Positions 45,244 through 53,831 of a stretch of DNA of 64,000 nucleotides are shown here, in pieces. The stretch's first letter is position 1. The number at the start of each line of letters is the position of its first letter. The notes below the pieces were generated by a model. The model was given only the letters and a program-made list of their open reading frames with translations. It made no database searches and had not been told where the DNA came from. The translations under genes were made by a program, and so were the position numbers. Source of the stretch: Bog-756 sp963835465 (lineage in GTDB: Bacteria > Actinomycetota > Acidimicrobiia > Acidimicrobiales > RAAP-2); the NCBI GenBank assembly GCA_963835465.1, contig CAWIFR010000004.1, positions 177,457 to 241,456 of the forward strand, read 5' to 3'.

Positions 45244-46101
45244 CTACTCGGTCGGCTTCGGCACCCGACGCATCAGGCCCTCTTGGACCATGGACACGGC
45301 CAGTTCGCCGGTCCGGGTGAAGAAGAAGCCCCGGGCCAAGCCCCGACCTCCGGAGGCAGTGGGGCTGTCCATGTCGAAGAGCAGCCACTCGTCGGCCCGG
45401 AACGGACGGTGGAACCACATGCAGTGGTCGAGGCTGGCCCCCATGAAGTCGGCGTCGTCCCAGGAGACGCTGTGGGGGGCCAGCATGGTGTCGAAGAGGG
45501 ACATGTCCGAGGCGTAGGTGGCGATGCAGGCGTGGAGCAGGGGATCGTCGGGGAGCGTCCCGTCGGCCCGGATCCACAGCCGCTGGATGGGCTCCTTGCT
45601 GGCCTTGCGGCTGAAGGGGAGCTCACCGATGTGCCGCTGGTCGATGGGATGGGGCTTGGCGAACCAGTCGGTGAGCGCCTCGCGGTAGGGCTCGAGGCGG
45701 GCCTCCATGGACTGGAGTTCCTCCGGGTCGGGCACCTCGGGCATGGGGAACTGGTGGCTGAGTCCCGACTCGTCGACGTGGAACGAGGCCGAGAGGTGGA
45801 AGATGGCCCGCCCGTGCTGGATGGCCACCACCCGTCGTGTGGTGAACGACCGGCCGTCCCGGATGCGGTCGACGTCGTAGAGGATGGGCACCGACGGATC
45901 GCCCGGACGGAGGAAGTAGGCGTGGAGCGAGTGAGGACGGCCGGCCTCGACGGTGCGTCCGGCGGCCATCAGTGACTGCGCGGCCACCTGGCCGCCGAAG
46001 ACCCGTTGCCGGTCCTCGTTGGGGCTGACCCCCCGAAAGATGTTGACCTCGATGGACTCGAGGTCGAGGAGGTCGACCAGGAAGTCGAGGGCTTCGCTCA
46101 C
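45244..46101 (-). CDS. tesB: Acyl-CoA thioesterase II
   Basis: Hydrolyses acyl-CoA to free acid and CoA. The 285-residue double-hotdog protein has RVFGGQVAAQSLMAAGRTV near the N terminus, SLHAYFLRPGD, and in the second half ASLDHCMWFHRPF with DEWLLFDMDSP, the Asp/Thr/Gln catalytic network positions of TesB. Start GTG 46101. It converges with gltA, 51 bp apart. Confidence 0.92.
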   Translation of the reverse strand: MSEALDFLVDLLDLESIEVNIFRGVSPNEDRQRVFGGQVAAQSLMAAGRTVEAGRPHSLHAYFLRPGDPSVPILYDVDRIRDGRSFTTRRVVAIQHGRAIFHLSASFHVDESGLSHQFPMPEVPDPEELQSMEARLEPYREALTDWFAKPHPIDQRHIGELPFSRKASKEPIQRLWIRADGTLPDDPLLHACIATYASDMSLFDTMLAPHSVSWDDADFMGASLDHCMWFHRPFRADEWLLFDMDSPTASGGRGLARGFFFTRTGELAVSMVQEGLMRRVPKPTE

Positions 46102-46233
46102 TGCACCATCCTGCCAGGTGGCACGGAAGCGGACCCCCGTTGCCGCTCCGACGCCCCCGGTCCTGCGGCCCGCCCACGGTGCGGCGCCTCCCTGTCGGGC
46201 ATGACGGTCGGGGCGCCGCTACGGTACGAAATC

Positions 46234-47406
46234 GTGCCCACGAACCAATTCCCCGACGGCTTCCTCTGGGGGACGGCCACCGCCGCCCACCAGATCGAGG
46301 GCGGCAACGTAAACAACGACTGGTGGGCGTTCGAACACGATCCGACCTCGGGTTGCGTGGACGTCAGCGGAGACGCCTGTGACTCCTTCAATCGCTATCC
46401 CGAGGACATCGCCCTCGTCGCCGACCTGGGGCTGGGCGCCTACCGGTTCTCTCTCGAGTGGAGCCGCATCGAGCCCGAGGAGGGCGAGTTCTCCCTCGTG
46501 GCCCTCGACCACTACCGGCGCATGGCGGCCACGTGCCACGAGCACGGCCTCCTCCCGGTGGTGACCTTCCACCACTTCACCCACCCGCGCTGGCTGGCCG
46601 CCGCCGGCGCGTGGGAGGCCCTGCACGCCCCAGACCGTTTCGCCCGCTACTGCGAGCGGGTCACCGCCCACCTGGGGGACCTCATCGGCATGGCGTGCAC
46701 CATCAACGAACCCAATGTGGTGGCCACCATGGGGTGGCGTCTCGGGATCTTCCCGCCGCGGGTGCGGGACCGGATCCGTCGGGAGGTGGTCAACCAGGCG
46801 CTGATCACGGCCCACCGCAAGGGGGTCGAGGCCATCCGGTCGGGGTCATCGGGCATCCCGGTGGGGCTGACCCTCTCCATGGTCGACTTCCACACCGAAC
46901 CCGGGGGGGAGGAGTGGGTGGAGCGGATCCGGCGGCCGTCCGAGGACGTGTTCCTGGAGGCCACCGGAGGGGACGACTTCGTCGGCGTCCAGACCTACAC
47001 CCGCCAGCGGGTGGGACCGGAGGGCTCCCTGCCGGGAGAAGAGGGCGTGGCGACCACGCAGATGGGTTACGAGTTCTGGCCGGAAGCCCTCGAGGGGACC
47101 ATCCGTCGGGCCTGGCAGGTCACCGGGGGGGTGCCGGTCTATGTCACCGAGAACGGGATCGGCACCGACGACGATCCGTCGCGTATCGAGTACGTCAACC
47201 GGGCCCTGGCCGGGGTCCAGCGCTGCCTGGACCAGGGGATCGACGTCCGTGGGTATTTCCTGTGGAGCCTGCTGGACAACTTCGAGTGGGTCCTCGGCTA
47301 CGGGCCGACCTTCGGCATGGTGGAGGTGGACCGGACCACCTTCGAACGCCGCCCCAAGCCCAGTGCGGCCTGGCTCGGGGGTGTCGCCCGGGCCAATGCC
47401 CTGTGA
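46234..47406 (+). CDS. Family 1 glycoside hydrolase (beta-glucosidase type)
   Basis: A retaining beta-glycosidase of 390 residues, shorter than the usual 440-480, apparently from trimmed loops. FPDGFLWGTATAAHQIEGG opens the barrel; the acid/base glutamate is in TINEPN (E159) and the nucleophile in VTENGIG; GYFLWSLLDNFEWVLGYGPTFG closes it. I choose GTG 46234 because the protein then begins just before the barrel and TACGGT (46220-46225) ends eight bases upstream; ATG 46201 is in frame and earlier. No signal peptide is present, so it acts on imported glycosides. Confidence 0.9.
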   Translation: MPTNQFPDGFLWGTATAAHQIEGGNVNNDWWAFEHDPTSGCVDVSGDACDSFNRYPEDIALVADLGLGAYRFSLEWSRIEPEEGEFSLVALDHYRRMAATCHEHGLLPVVTFHHFTHPRWLAAAGAWEALHAPDRFARYCERVTAHLGDLIGMACTINEPNVVATMGWRLGIFPPRVRDRIRREVVNQALITAHRKGVEAIRSGSSGIPVGLTLSMVDFHTEPGGEEWVERIRRPSEDVFLEATGGDDFVGVQTYTRQRVGPEGSLPGEEGVATTQMGYEFWPEALEGTIRRAWQVTGGVPVYVTENGIGTDDDPSRIEYVNRALAGVQRCLDQGIDVRGYFLWSLLDNFEWVLGYGPTFGMVEVDRTTFERRPKPSAAWLGGVARANAL

Positions 47407-47468
47407 CGTCGAACGCGGAGCGCGCGGACGTTGAATATTACGGATCGGTGACGGCTAGGGTTTGCCCG

Positions 47469-47978
47469 ATGACGAGTCTCGCGACGCGCGCCGAGCACGT
47501 ATGGCAGAGGCGGCACACCCCCGAGGGCAAACAGCTCATCCGCTACACGATGGTCTCGGTCATCTCGACCGCCGTCTCCTTCGGCGTCCTGGCCATCGTG
47601 TTCGGCCTGCACATCATCAAGGGCGAGGTCACCGCCACGGTCTTCGCCAACGTGGTGGCCACCGTGCCCTCGTACTTCCTCAATCGGATGTGGGTGTGGA
47701 AGAAGGGCGGCCGGTCGCACGTCATGAAGGAGATCGTCCCGTTCTGGGTGATGTCGGCCTTCGGCATCTTCGTCTCCATCGGCGGAGCCGCAGTGGCCCG
47801 CCACGTCAGCAAGGCGCACCACCTCAGCCACCTCGAGCAGACGATCGTGTTGCTGCTGGCCAACCTGATCTCGTTCGGGCTCTTCTGGGTGCTGAAGTAC
47901 ATGCTGTACAACCGCCTCTTCCACGTGCACCCGGTCGAGGAGCTCGACGAGCTGGTCGAAACCGGACTGAGCAGCTAG
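47469..47978 (+). CDS. GtrA-like membrane protein
   Basis: A 169-residue protein with four membrane helices and the GtrA pattern LIRYTMVSVISTAVSFG and SYFLNRMWVWKK. GtrA proteins are thought to move polyprenyl-linked sugars across the membrane. TAGGGT (47456-47461) ends seven bases before ATG 47469; a TTGAAT at 47431 may be a -35 box with a 19-bp spacer. Unlike the GtrA domain at 1.1 kb, it is free-standing and no glycosyltransferase is adjacent. Confidence 0.85.
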   Translation: MTSLATRAEHVWQRRHTPEGKQLIRYTMVSVISTAVSFGVLAIVFGLHIIKGEVTATVFANVVATVPSYFLNRMWVWKKGGRSHVMKEIVPFWVMSAFGIFVSIGGAAVARHVSKAHHLSHLEQTIVLLLANLISFGLFWVLKYMLYNRLFHVHPVEELDELVETGLSS

Positions 47979-48055
47979 GCGACGGGCCGGCGGCCACACC
48001 GGTCCTGCCCTTCCGCCGCCGGAGCCGCGTCGCCTCCGACCTACCCGGACCCCAC

Positions 48056-48544
48056 TCAGTCGCGGAAGTTGTTGAACTGCAGCGGGATCCCGAAGTCCTC
48101 GGCCTTCAGGGCGGCGATCGCCGACTGGAGGTCGTCCCGCTTCTTCCCGTTGACCCGCAGCTGATCCCCCTGGGTCTGCGAGCTGACGCCCTTCAGCCCG
48201 AGGTCCTTGATGAACTTGTTGATCTTCTTGGCGTGGTCCGAAGAGATTCCGGCCTGGATTCCCAGCCGTTGCCGGGCCGACCCCCGGGATGCCTCCTCGA
48301 TCTTGCCCACGTCAAAGGACTTGAGGGAGACCTCCCGTTTGACCAGCTTCTCCTGGAGGACCTGGTAGAGGGCCCGGAGGCGATCCTCGGTGCTGGAGGT
48401 GAGCACCAGCTCGGTGTCGGAAAGCTCGATGGCCGAGTCGGTGCCCTTGAAGTCGAACCGGGTGGTGGCTTCGCGGTTGGCTTGGTCGACTGCGTTGCGT
48501 ACTTCCTGCATGTCGACCTCGGAGACGACGTCGAAGGTGGGCAT
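48056..48544 (-). CDS. yajQ: YajQ family nucleotide-binding protein
   Basis: A 162-residue member of the YajQ/UPF0234 family; some members bind cyclic di-GMP and act as co-regulators. MPTFDVVSEVDMQEVRNA and TRFDFKGTDSAIE open it, and LRVNGKKRDDLQSAIA with FNNFRD close it, all family-typical. TACTGT (48556-48551) ends six bases before ATG 48544, so the mRNA is probably leaderless. It is divergent from tRNA-Tyr with 44 bp between. Confidence 0.93.
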   Translation of the reverse strand: MPTFDVVSEVDMQEVRNAVDQANREATTRFDFKGTDSAIELSDTELVLTSSTEDRLRALYQVLQEKLVKREVSLKSFDVGKIEEASRGSARQRLGIQAGISSDHAKKINKFIKDLGLKGVSSQTQGDQLRVNGKKRDDLQSAIAALKAEDFGIPLQFNNFRD

Positions 48545-48588
48545 GCGGAAACAGTACTCCTGCGCCAGGCGATATCCTTCCGCCCTGC

Positions 48589-48669
<81 letters not shown>

Positions 48670-48679
48670 CGCAGACCAG

Positions 48680-48720
48680 GGCCCTGGTCAGGGAGCTCAA
48701 CGCTCCCGGCCAGGGCCTTT
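48680..48720 (+). terminator. Terminator after tRNA-Tyr
   Basis: A long hairpin: GGCCCTGG (48680-48687) with CCAGGGCC (48710-48717), and inside it GGGAGC (48691-48696) with GCTCCC (48702-48707) around loop TCAAC. Three T residues follow. It lies 11 bases after tRNA-Tyr. Confidence 0.8.
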
Positions 48721-48962
48721 GGCGTACCCGGCGGCCGCCCGGGTCGGAAGTCCCAGAGGACCCGGTGGAAGGTCCCCGCCCGGCGAGCGCCCTCCCCTCC
48801 ACCCCGCCGGGGAGCGGGATGGGACACGGCCGACGACCACTCCACCGGTCGGCCCATCAGCCTTCCCGGTCGCCCGGTCGGTCCCGAGCCGGCCTGCCCC
48901 ATGCCCCGGGAGTACGCGTCCTAGAGTGTGCGGAAGCTCCGGTGCGCCCGCCGCCGGCAGAC

Positions 48963-48990
48963 TTGCTACCCCCGAGGCGTTCGTTACAAT
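48963..48990 (+). promoter_or_regulatory. Sigma-70-type promoter upstream of the mannosyltransferase gene
   Basis: TTGCTA (48963-48968) and TACAAT (48985-48990) are separated by 16 bp in an AT-richer stretch. Transcription would start near 48997, leaving a leader of about 185 nt before ATG 49182, which contains a CCTCT/AGAGG hairpin near 49120. The rest of the 512-bp gap (48721-48962) shows nothing further that I can support. Confidence 0.55.
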
Positions 48991-49181
48991 GAAGTTACGG
49001 AATGACTGCGATGGCGGCTTGCCACATGGACCGAGTCGCGTCCTGCCCACAATCGACCGTAGCGACAGTCCAGGACCACAGCCAGCCCAGGAACAGTTGA
49101 GGAACTAGGGAAATAGGTCCTCTTCGCTAGAGGGAATCGCCGGACGTCGGCGGTTCGACCGAGGAGAAGTCCCCCAACCCG

Positions 49182-50891
49182 ATGCCATCCGAGATCACGG
49201 CCGACGAGGCGTTCGACCCGGAGCACCATCAGGTGACCGACCACGACGCGGGAGGGTCGGGGTCGCTCGCCCTCGACCTGGGCCGGGCCGGGCTCCAGGC
49301 GGTTGACGGCGCCAGTGCCTGGCTGCGGCGGCGCTGGGAGGGTTCGGCGGGCCGTCCCGACGACGAGTTCGGGGGGCTCGATCCCGAGGCCCAGCCACGG
49401 GGCATGGTCCTTCGGCCGGCCCTGCTGGGCTTCGGGGCCATGCTGGCCATCGCCATCGGGGCCTCCCTGCCGAGTTCGCCCTTCAAGCTGGAGATGCCCG
49501 GCGTGTGGTTCTTCGGGGTCCCGAGCACCGTCGGGGCCAGCACCTGGGGCGTGTACTTCTCGCTGGCCGCGGTGTATGGCGGGCTGCTCCTCTTGATGCG
49601 GGTGTGGTGGGGCATGACCCGGCTCTACGCCCGGTGCCCTGGGGTCCCGACCAGAAAGATGATGTGGGTGTTCGCACTCTGGGCCACCCCCATGTTGGTG
49701 ATCGCCCCCTTGTTCAGTCGGGACGCGTACTCCTACGCCGCCCAGGGCGAGATGGTCAGCCACCACATGAACCCGTATCTGTACGGGCCCTTCGAGCTGG
49801 GCAACAACTCCTACACTGCCCCGGTCGACCCACTGTGGGGCAACGCCCCGGCCCCCTACGGCCCGCTGTTCCTCCAGATCGACGGGTTCTTCACCCGGAT
49901 CACCTTCCACAACGAGCTGGCCACCATTCTCCTGCTCCGGCTCCTGTCCCTGCTGGGGGTGCTCCTGATCGCCTGGTCCGTGCCCAAGCTGGCCCGTCTC
50001 TACCACCGTGACGGTGCCGAGCTGTTCACCCTGATGGTGCTCAACCCGGTGACCATCCTCCACCTCATCGGGGGGGCCCATAACGACGGGCTGATGCTGG
50101 GGCTGCTGTTGGCGGGCCTGGTGGCGGCCAAGGAGAAGCGGCCCATCGTCGGGATCCTGTTCTGTGCCCTCGCCACCGCCATCAAGGCCCCGGCGGCCAT
50201 CGGCATCCTCTATGTGGGGTGGAGCTGGCTCGGCCCCCAGGCCTCGACGCGGGACCGGTTGCGACCGGTGGTCACCGCCGGGCTCATCGGGGCCGGCGTG
50301 ATGGGGTTCTTCTCCTATGTCAGCGGGCTCGGCTGGGGCTGGGTGTCGATCCTGGGCACGCCGGGCGCGGTGCGGTCGTGGACGGCACCGACCACCTCAC
50401 TGGCTCTGCTCTTCACCGGGGTGGCCCACGTCGCCCACCTTGGGGTGGGCCTCAGCGGCGTGCTCACCGGGACCCGGCTCCTCGGCCTGCTGGCCGCGGG
50501 CGTGGTCGGGGTGTGGCTGCTGCTGAACAGCGACCGGATCGGCACGCTGAAGGCGCTGGGGGTGACCCTGCTGGTCTTCGTGGTCCTCGGCCCGGTGGTT
50601 CAGCCCTGGTACCTCTCGTGGGGCCTGATCCTGCTGGCCCCGGTGGCCCTCGGCCGCCTGCGGTCCCTGATCATCGGACTCTCCATGGTCACCGCCTTCA
50701 TCGAGCTGCCCGGCGGGACCCAGCTGCTGAACAGCCTGATCCACGGCGATCCCCTCCTCATCGTCCTGACCCTGCTGTGGATCCTGGTGGTGCTCACCGT
50801 GCCCCTGGCCAGCTGGGAGCGCACCGATGGCGGCCCGGTCGCCGGGACCGTGGTCAACGGGGCCGGCCTGGCCTCCGCCTCGGCCGCCTGA
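49182..50891 (+). CDS. MptB-like polyprenol-phosphomannose alpha-1,6-mannosyltransferase
   Basis: A GT-C type membrane enzyme of 569 residues, about 12 helices after a soluble N-terminal tail of about 75 residues. The loop SRDAYSYAAQGEM followed by NPYLYGP and PAPYGPLFL matches MptB/MptA-type enzymes, which extend alpha-1,6-mannan chains of lipomannan or related glycolipids with mannose from polyprenol phosphate, outside the membrane. ATG 49182 has GAGGAG 16 bases upstream, an unusually long spacing. Substrate assignment is by family. Confidence 0.82.
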   Translation: MPSEITADEAFDPEHHQVTDHDAGGSGSLALDLGRAGLQAVDGASAWLRRRWEGSAGRPDDEFGGLDPEAQPRGMVLRPALLGFGAMLAIAIGASLPSSPFKLEMPGVWFFGVPSTVGASTWGVYFSLAAVYGGLLLLMRVWWGMTRLYARCPGVPTRKMMWVFALWATPMLVIAPLFSRDAYSYAAQGEMVSHHMNPYLYGPFELGNNSYTAPVDPLWGNAPAPYGPLFLQIDGFFTRITFHNELATILLLRLLSLLGVLLIAWSVPKLARLYHRDGAELFTLMVLNPVTILHLIGGAHNDGLMLGLLLAGLVAAKEKRPIVGILFCALATAIKAPAAIGILYVGWSWLGPQASTRDRLRPVVTAGLIGAGVMGFFSYVSGLGWGWVSILGTPGAVRSWTAPTTSLALLFTGVAHVAHLGVGLSGVLTGTRLLGLLAAGVVGVWLLLNSDRIGTLKALGVTLLVFVVLGPVVQPWYLSWGLILLAPVALGRLRSLIIGLSMVTAFIELPGGTQLLNSLIHGDPLLIVLTLLWILVVLTVPLASWERTDGGPVAGTVVNGAGLASASAA

Positions 50892-50969
50892 CGCCCCTGG
50901 GCAAGCCTGAGCGCAGCGAGCAGCTCAGGGCCCGTGGTCCCGCAGCCGGTGATCGGCCGAGCCGCGTGG

Positions 50970-51458
50970 TCAGAGCAGGCGTTGGAGAACCGAGACGTCC
51001 AGCCACCGGTTGAATTTGCGGCCCACCTCCTGCTCCACGCCGACCATGGTGAAGCCACAGGCCAGGTGAAGGGCGATCGACGCTTCGTTCCCCCCGCCGA
51101 CCCGGGCGATGATGGCGTGGAACCCGTGGTGGCCGGCCAGATCCACCAACTCCTCTAGGAGGGCCCGACCCACCCCGGAACCTCGGCAGACGGCGTCCAC
51201 GTAGACCGAGTTCTCGACGGTGGTGGAGTAGGCCGGTCGGTCTCTGAATACCGAGAGCGAGCCGAAACCCAGCACGGTGTCGTCGTCATCCACGGCCACG
51301 ATGGCGGCGTGCGGTCCGCGGTGCTCGGCCATCCAGGCCTGTTGCTCCTCGGCGGTTCGGGGTCGGAGGTCGAAGGTGGCGGTGGACCCGAGGACCTCCA
51401 CGTTGTAGATGGCCCGGATCGGTTCGGCGTCCGAGGGTCTCACCAGGCGGATGTGCAT
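50970..51458 (-). CDS. GNAT family N-acetyltransferase
   Basis: A 162-residue acetyltransferase of the phosphinothricin-acetyltransferase-like branch: IRLVRPSDAEPIRAIYN, the acetyl-CoA loop CRGSGVGRALLEELV and GNEASIALHLACGF. Targets in this branch include phosphinothricin, methionine sulfone and other amino acid analogues; the substrate here is unknown. TACCAT (51470-51465) ends six bases before ATG 51458, a leaderless layout. Confidence 0.87.
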   Translation of the reverse strand: MHIRLVRPSDAEPIRAIYNVEVLGSTATFDLRPRTAEEQQAWMAEHRGPHAAIVAVDDDDTVLGFGSLSVFRDRPAYSTTVENSVYVDAVCRGSGVGRALLEELVDLAGHHGFHAIIARVGGGNEASIALHLACGFTMVGVEQEVGRKFNRWLDVSVLQRLL

Positions 51459-51545
51459 CCGACGATGGTAGCGAGGAGGCCCGCTCTCCTCGGTGGCCTC
51501 AGGTTTGGCTATGCTTGTACCTCTGCTGCTCGGTCGAGCTGCAAC

Positions 51546-51617
51546 GCCCCTGTAGCTCAGTGGTAGAGCACCGCCATGGTAAGGCGGGGGTCGTGGGTTC
51601 AATCCCCACCGGGGGCT
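51546..51617 (+). tRNA. tRNA-Thr(GGT)
   Basis: Acceptor GCCCCTG (51546-51552) pairs with CGGGGGC (51610-51616); anticodon stem CCGCC/GGCGG around loop ATGGTAA gives anticodon GGT. Discriminator T, no encoded CCA. tRNA-Met follows after seven bases, so they are co-transcribed. Confidence 0.95.
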
Positions 51618-51624
51618 CGCCCAT

Positions 51625-51701
51625 GGCGGCGTAGCTCAGTTGGTCAGAGCGCACGGCTCATAATCGTGAGGTCGCCGGTTCGAGCCCGGCCGCCGCTACC
51701 A
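51625..51701 (+). tRNA. tRNA-Met(CAT), elongator type
   Basis: Acceptor GGCGGCG (51625-51631) pairs with CGCCGCT (51691-51697); the first pair is a G-T wobble. Anticodon loop CTCATAA gives CAT. Discriminator A is followed by an encoded CCA (51699-51701). The anticodon stem lacks the three G-C pairs of initiator tRNA, so I call it the elongator; a lysidine-modified isoleucine tRNA cannot be excluded from anticodon alone. Confidence 0.88.
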
Positions 51702-51832
51702 GTCGTAGTACCGCAGGACGCAGCAGGAGGGACCCCCAGCGATGGGCGGGACCGGGCAGTTGGACAGCACCAGGCAACAGTCGTAACCGAAGCTCCGGGC
51801 CGGTCGGGTCGTGCGGGCGCAAGGGAGTCAGC

Positions 51833-51997
51833 GTGGCAAAGAACGAGAAGCGCATCCAGGTCACCCTGGCCTGCGAGGTGTGCAAGCGCCGGAACTACAT
51901 CACGACGAAGAACAAGATCAACGACCGGGAACGGATCGAGCTGAAGAAGTTCTGCCGGTTCGACCGCCAGCAGACCCTGCACAAGGAGACCCGCTAG
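51833..51997 (+). CDS. rpmG: 50S ribosomal protein L33
   Basis: A 54-residue protein: CEVCKRRNYITTKNK followed by ELKKFCRFDRQQTLHKETR, typical of bL33. The first zinc pair CxxC is intact, the second reads CRFD, so one cysteine is replaced by Asp. GGGAG is seven bases before GTG 51833. It follows tRNA-Thr and tRNA-Met and precedes tRNA-Trp and secE, the common bacterial order. Confidence 0.95.
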   Translation: MAKNEKRIQVTLACEVCKRRNYITTKNKINDRERIELKKFCRFDRQQTLHKETR

Positions 51998-52166
51998 GGC
52001 GGACCCGGTCGGACCATGACCTGACCGAGGCCCTCTGGGACCGGGTCGAGGCGGATCCGGCTGGGCATTCGGTCGGGCGTCGCCTGGGAATTCCCGCGGG
52101 CCCGGTGCTAGCCTAGGCAACCGCCCCTGTGATCGGTTCGTCCGTTCGCGGCACGGCGGTCGGCAG

Positions 52167-52239
52167 AGGGCAGTAGCTCAACTGGTAGAGCACCGGTCTC
52201 CAAAACCGAAGGTTGGGGGTTCAAGTCCCTCCTGCCCTG
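52167..52239 (+). tRNA. tRNA-Trp(CCA)
   Basis: Acceptor AGGGCAG (52167-52173) pairs with CTGCCCT (52232-52238); anticodon loop CTCCAAA gives CCA. Discriminator G, no encoded 3' CCA. TAGCCT at 52109-52114 is a candidate -10 box for the tRNA-Trp, secE, nusG transcript. Confidence 0.95.
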
Positions 52240-52275
52240 CTCACCACCCGTGAAAGCGGTCGAAGGAAACAGCGC

Positions 52276-52569
52276 GTGAACCGAGAACAGAAGCGAGCCA
52301 TGCAGCGTCAGGGGCAGGACCCCGAAGGGGAGGCCGCGCCCAAGCGGACGGCGCCCGCCCCCCGGCGCCCTCCCAAGCGGGAACCCTTCCGTCCGGGACA
52401 GTTCTTCCGCGAGGTACGCTCTGAGCTTCGACAGGTGGCCTGGCCCAACAGGTCCGAGGTCATCAACTACACCACGGTGACCCTGGTCACCCTCCTGTCG
52501 TTGATGGTCCTCATCTTCATCCTCAACTACGCCTTTGCCAAAGGCGTCCTCTGGCTGTTCAAGACGTGA
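52276..52569 (+). CDS. secE: Protein translocase subunit SecE
   Basis: Small SecYEG subunit that clamps SecY. Of 97 residues, the first 45 are a charged Pro/Arg/Lys-rich extension; then FFREVRSELRQVAWPNRSEV, the conserved amphipathic helix, and one membrane helix (about 72-92). GAAGGAAAC precedes GTG 52276. The stop overlaps the GTG of nusG (GTGA). Confidence 0.95.
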   Translation: MNREQKRAMQRQGQDPEGEAAPKRTAPAPRRPPKREPFRPGQFFREVRSELRQVAWPNRSEVINYTTVTLVTLLSLMVLIFILNYAFAKGVLWLFKT

Positions 52570-53327
52570 TCGGTGTGACTGTGACCCACGACGAAACCAA
52601 CGCCCCCCTCGGTGACGACGAAGCCCTCGACACGGTCGAGGCGCCTGGCGCGCCCGAGGTCGATCCCGACCCGGTGGAGGTGGTCGAAGCCGTCGAGGTG
52701 ATCGATGCCGGCGCCGACGCCACGGTCGACGAGGAGGACGAGTACGAAGACGACGACGAGCCCTTCGTCATCAGCCCCTACGACCAGCCCGGCCGCTGGT
52801 TCGTGGTGCACACCTACGCCGGGTACGAGAACAAGGTCAAGTCCAACCTGCACAGCCGGGCCGTCTCCATGAACATGGAGGACCGGATCTACGAGGTGGT
52901 CATCCCCATGGAGGATGTCATCGAGTTCAAGAACGGCAAGAAGGTGGTCGTGCAGAAGAAGGTCTTCCCCGGCTACCTGCTGTGCCGGTGCGAGTTGGAC
53001 GACGACAGCTGGTCGGTGATTCGGAACACCCCGGGGGTGACCGGATTCGTCGGGCCGGGCACCAAGCCGACTCCGTTGTCCCGCCGTGAGGTGGAGGGCA
53101 TCCTCCAGGTCAAGGTGGAAGGGGTCGAGGCCCCGTCCAAGCGCAGCCGACCCCGCCTCGAGCACGAGGTGGGCGAGACGGTCCGGGTCAAGGAAGGCCC
53201 GTTCGCGGACTTCTCCGGTCAGATCGCGGAGATCAACGAGGACCAGCTGAAGCTCAAGGTGCTGGTCAACATTTTCGGTCGAGAGACCCCTGTGGAGCTC
53301 GAGTTCAGCCAGGTCGCGAAGCTGTAG
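52566..53327 (+). CDS. nusG: Transcription termination/antitermination factor NusG
   Basis: Binds RNA polymerase and couples it to ribosome or Rho. The 253-residue protein has an acidic extension (about residues 8-75, rich in Asp/Glu/Val), the NGN domain (WFVVHTYAGYENKVKSNL, VFPGYLLCRCELDDDSW, NTPGVTGFVG) and the KOW domain (VRVKEGPFADFSGQIAEIN). Start GTG 52566 overlaps the secE stop. Confidence 0.95.
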   Translation: MIGVTVTHDETNAPLGDDEALDTVEAPGAPEVDPDPVEVVEAVEVIDAGADATVDEEDEYEDDDEPFVISPYDQPGRWFVVHTYAGYENKVKSNLHSRAVSMNMEDRIYEVVIPMEDVIEFKNGKKVVVQKKVFPGYLLCRCELDDDSWSVIRNTPGVTGFVGPGTKPTPLSRREVEGILQVKVEGVEAPSKRSRPRLEHEVGETVRVKEGPFADFSGQIAEINEDQLKLKVLVNIFGRETPVELEFSQVAKL

Positions 53328-53358
53328 GCCGGCGGACCCAGGTAAGGAGACGTAACCA

Positions 53359-53790
53359 ATGCCACCGAAGAAGCGCGTCCTCGCGGTCGTGAAGATCCAG
53401 CTCCCGGCCGGGGGCGCCACGCCCGCGCCGCCGGTGGGCACGGCCCTCGGGCCGCACGGGGTCCAGACCATGGACTTCTGCAAGCAGTACAACGCGGCCA
53501 CCGAGAACCAGCGTGGGTCCATCGTCCCGGTGGAGATCTCGATCTACGAGGACCGGACGTTCTCGTTCATCCTGAAGACCCCTCCGACCCCGGCCCTGCT
53601 CCGACAGGCCGCCGGCCTGGAGAAGGCGGCATCCACCGCCGGCCGTGAGCAGGTCGGCACGGTGACCAGCGCCCAGGTGGCCGAGATCGCGGCCATCAAG
53701 CTCCCGGACCTGAACACCGCCGACCTCGAGGCCGCCAAGCGCCAGGTCGAGGGCACGGCACGATCCATGGGGATCGCCGTCGCCGGCTGA
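53359..53790 (+). CDS. rplK: 50S ribosomal protein L11
   Basis: A 143-residue uL11: KIQLPAGGATPAPPVGTALGPHG at the N terminus (quoted parts: LPAGGATPAPPVG, TALGPHG), the rRNA-binding C domain with FILKTPPTPALLRQAAG and GTARSMGI. It forms the GTPase-associated centre with 23S rRNA and the L10-L12 stalk. AAGGAG is eight bases before ATG 53359. Confidence 0.96.
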   Translation: MPPKKRVLAVVKIQLPAGGATPAPPVGTALGPHGVQTMDFCKQYNAATENQRGSIVPVEISIYEDRTFSFILKTPPTPALLRQAAGLEKAASTAGREQVGTVTSAQVAEIAAIKLPDLNTADLEAAKRQVEGTARSMGIAVAG

Positions 53791-53831
53791 GGCCGACGAC
53801 GAGCACCATCGAGAAAACGGAGAACCAGCAC

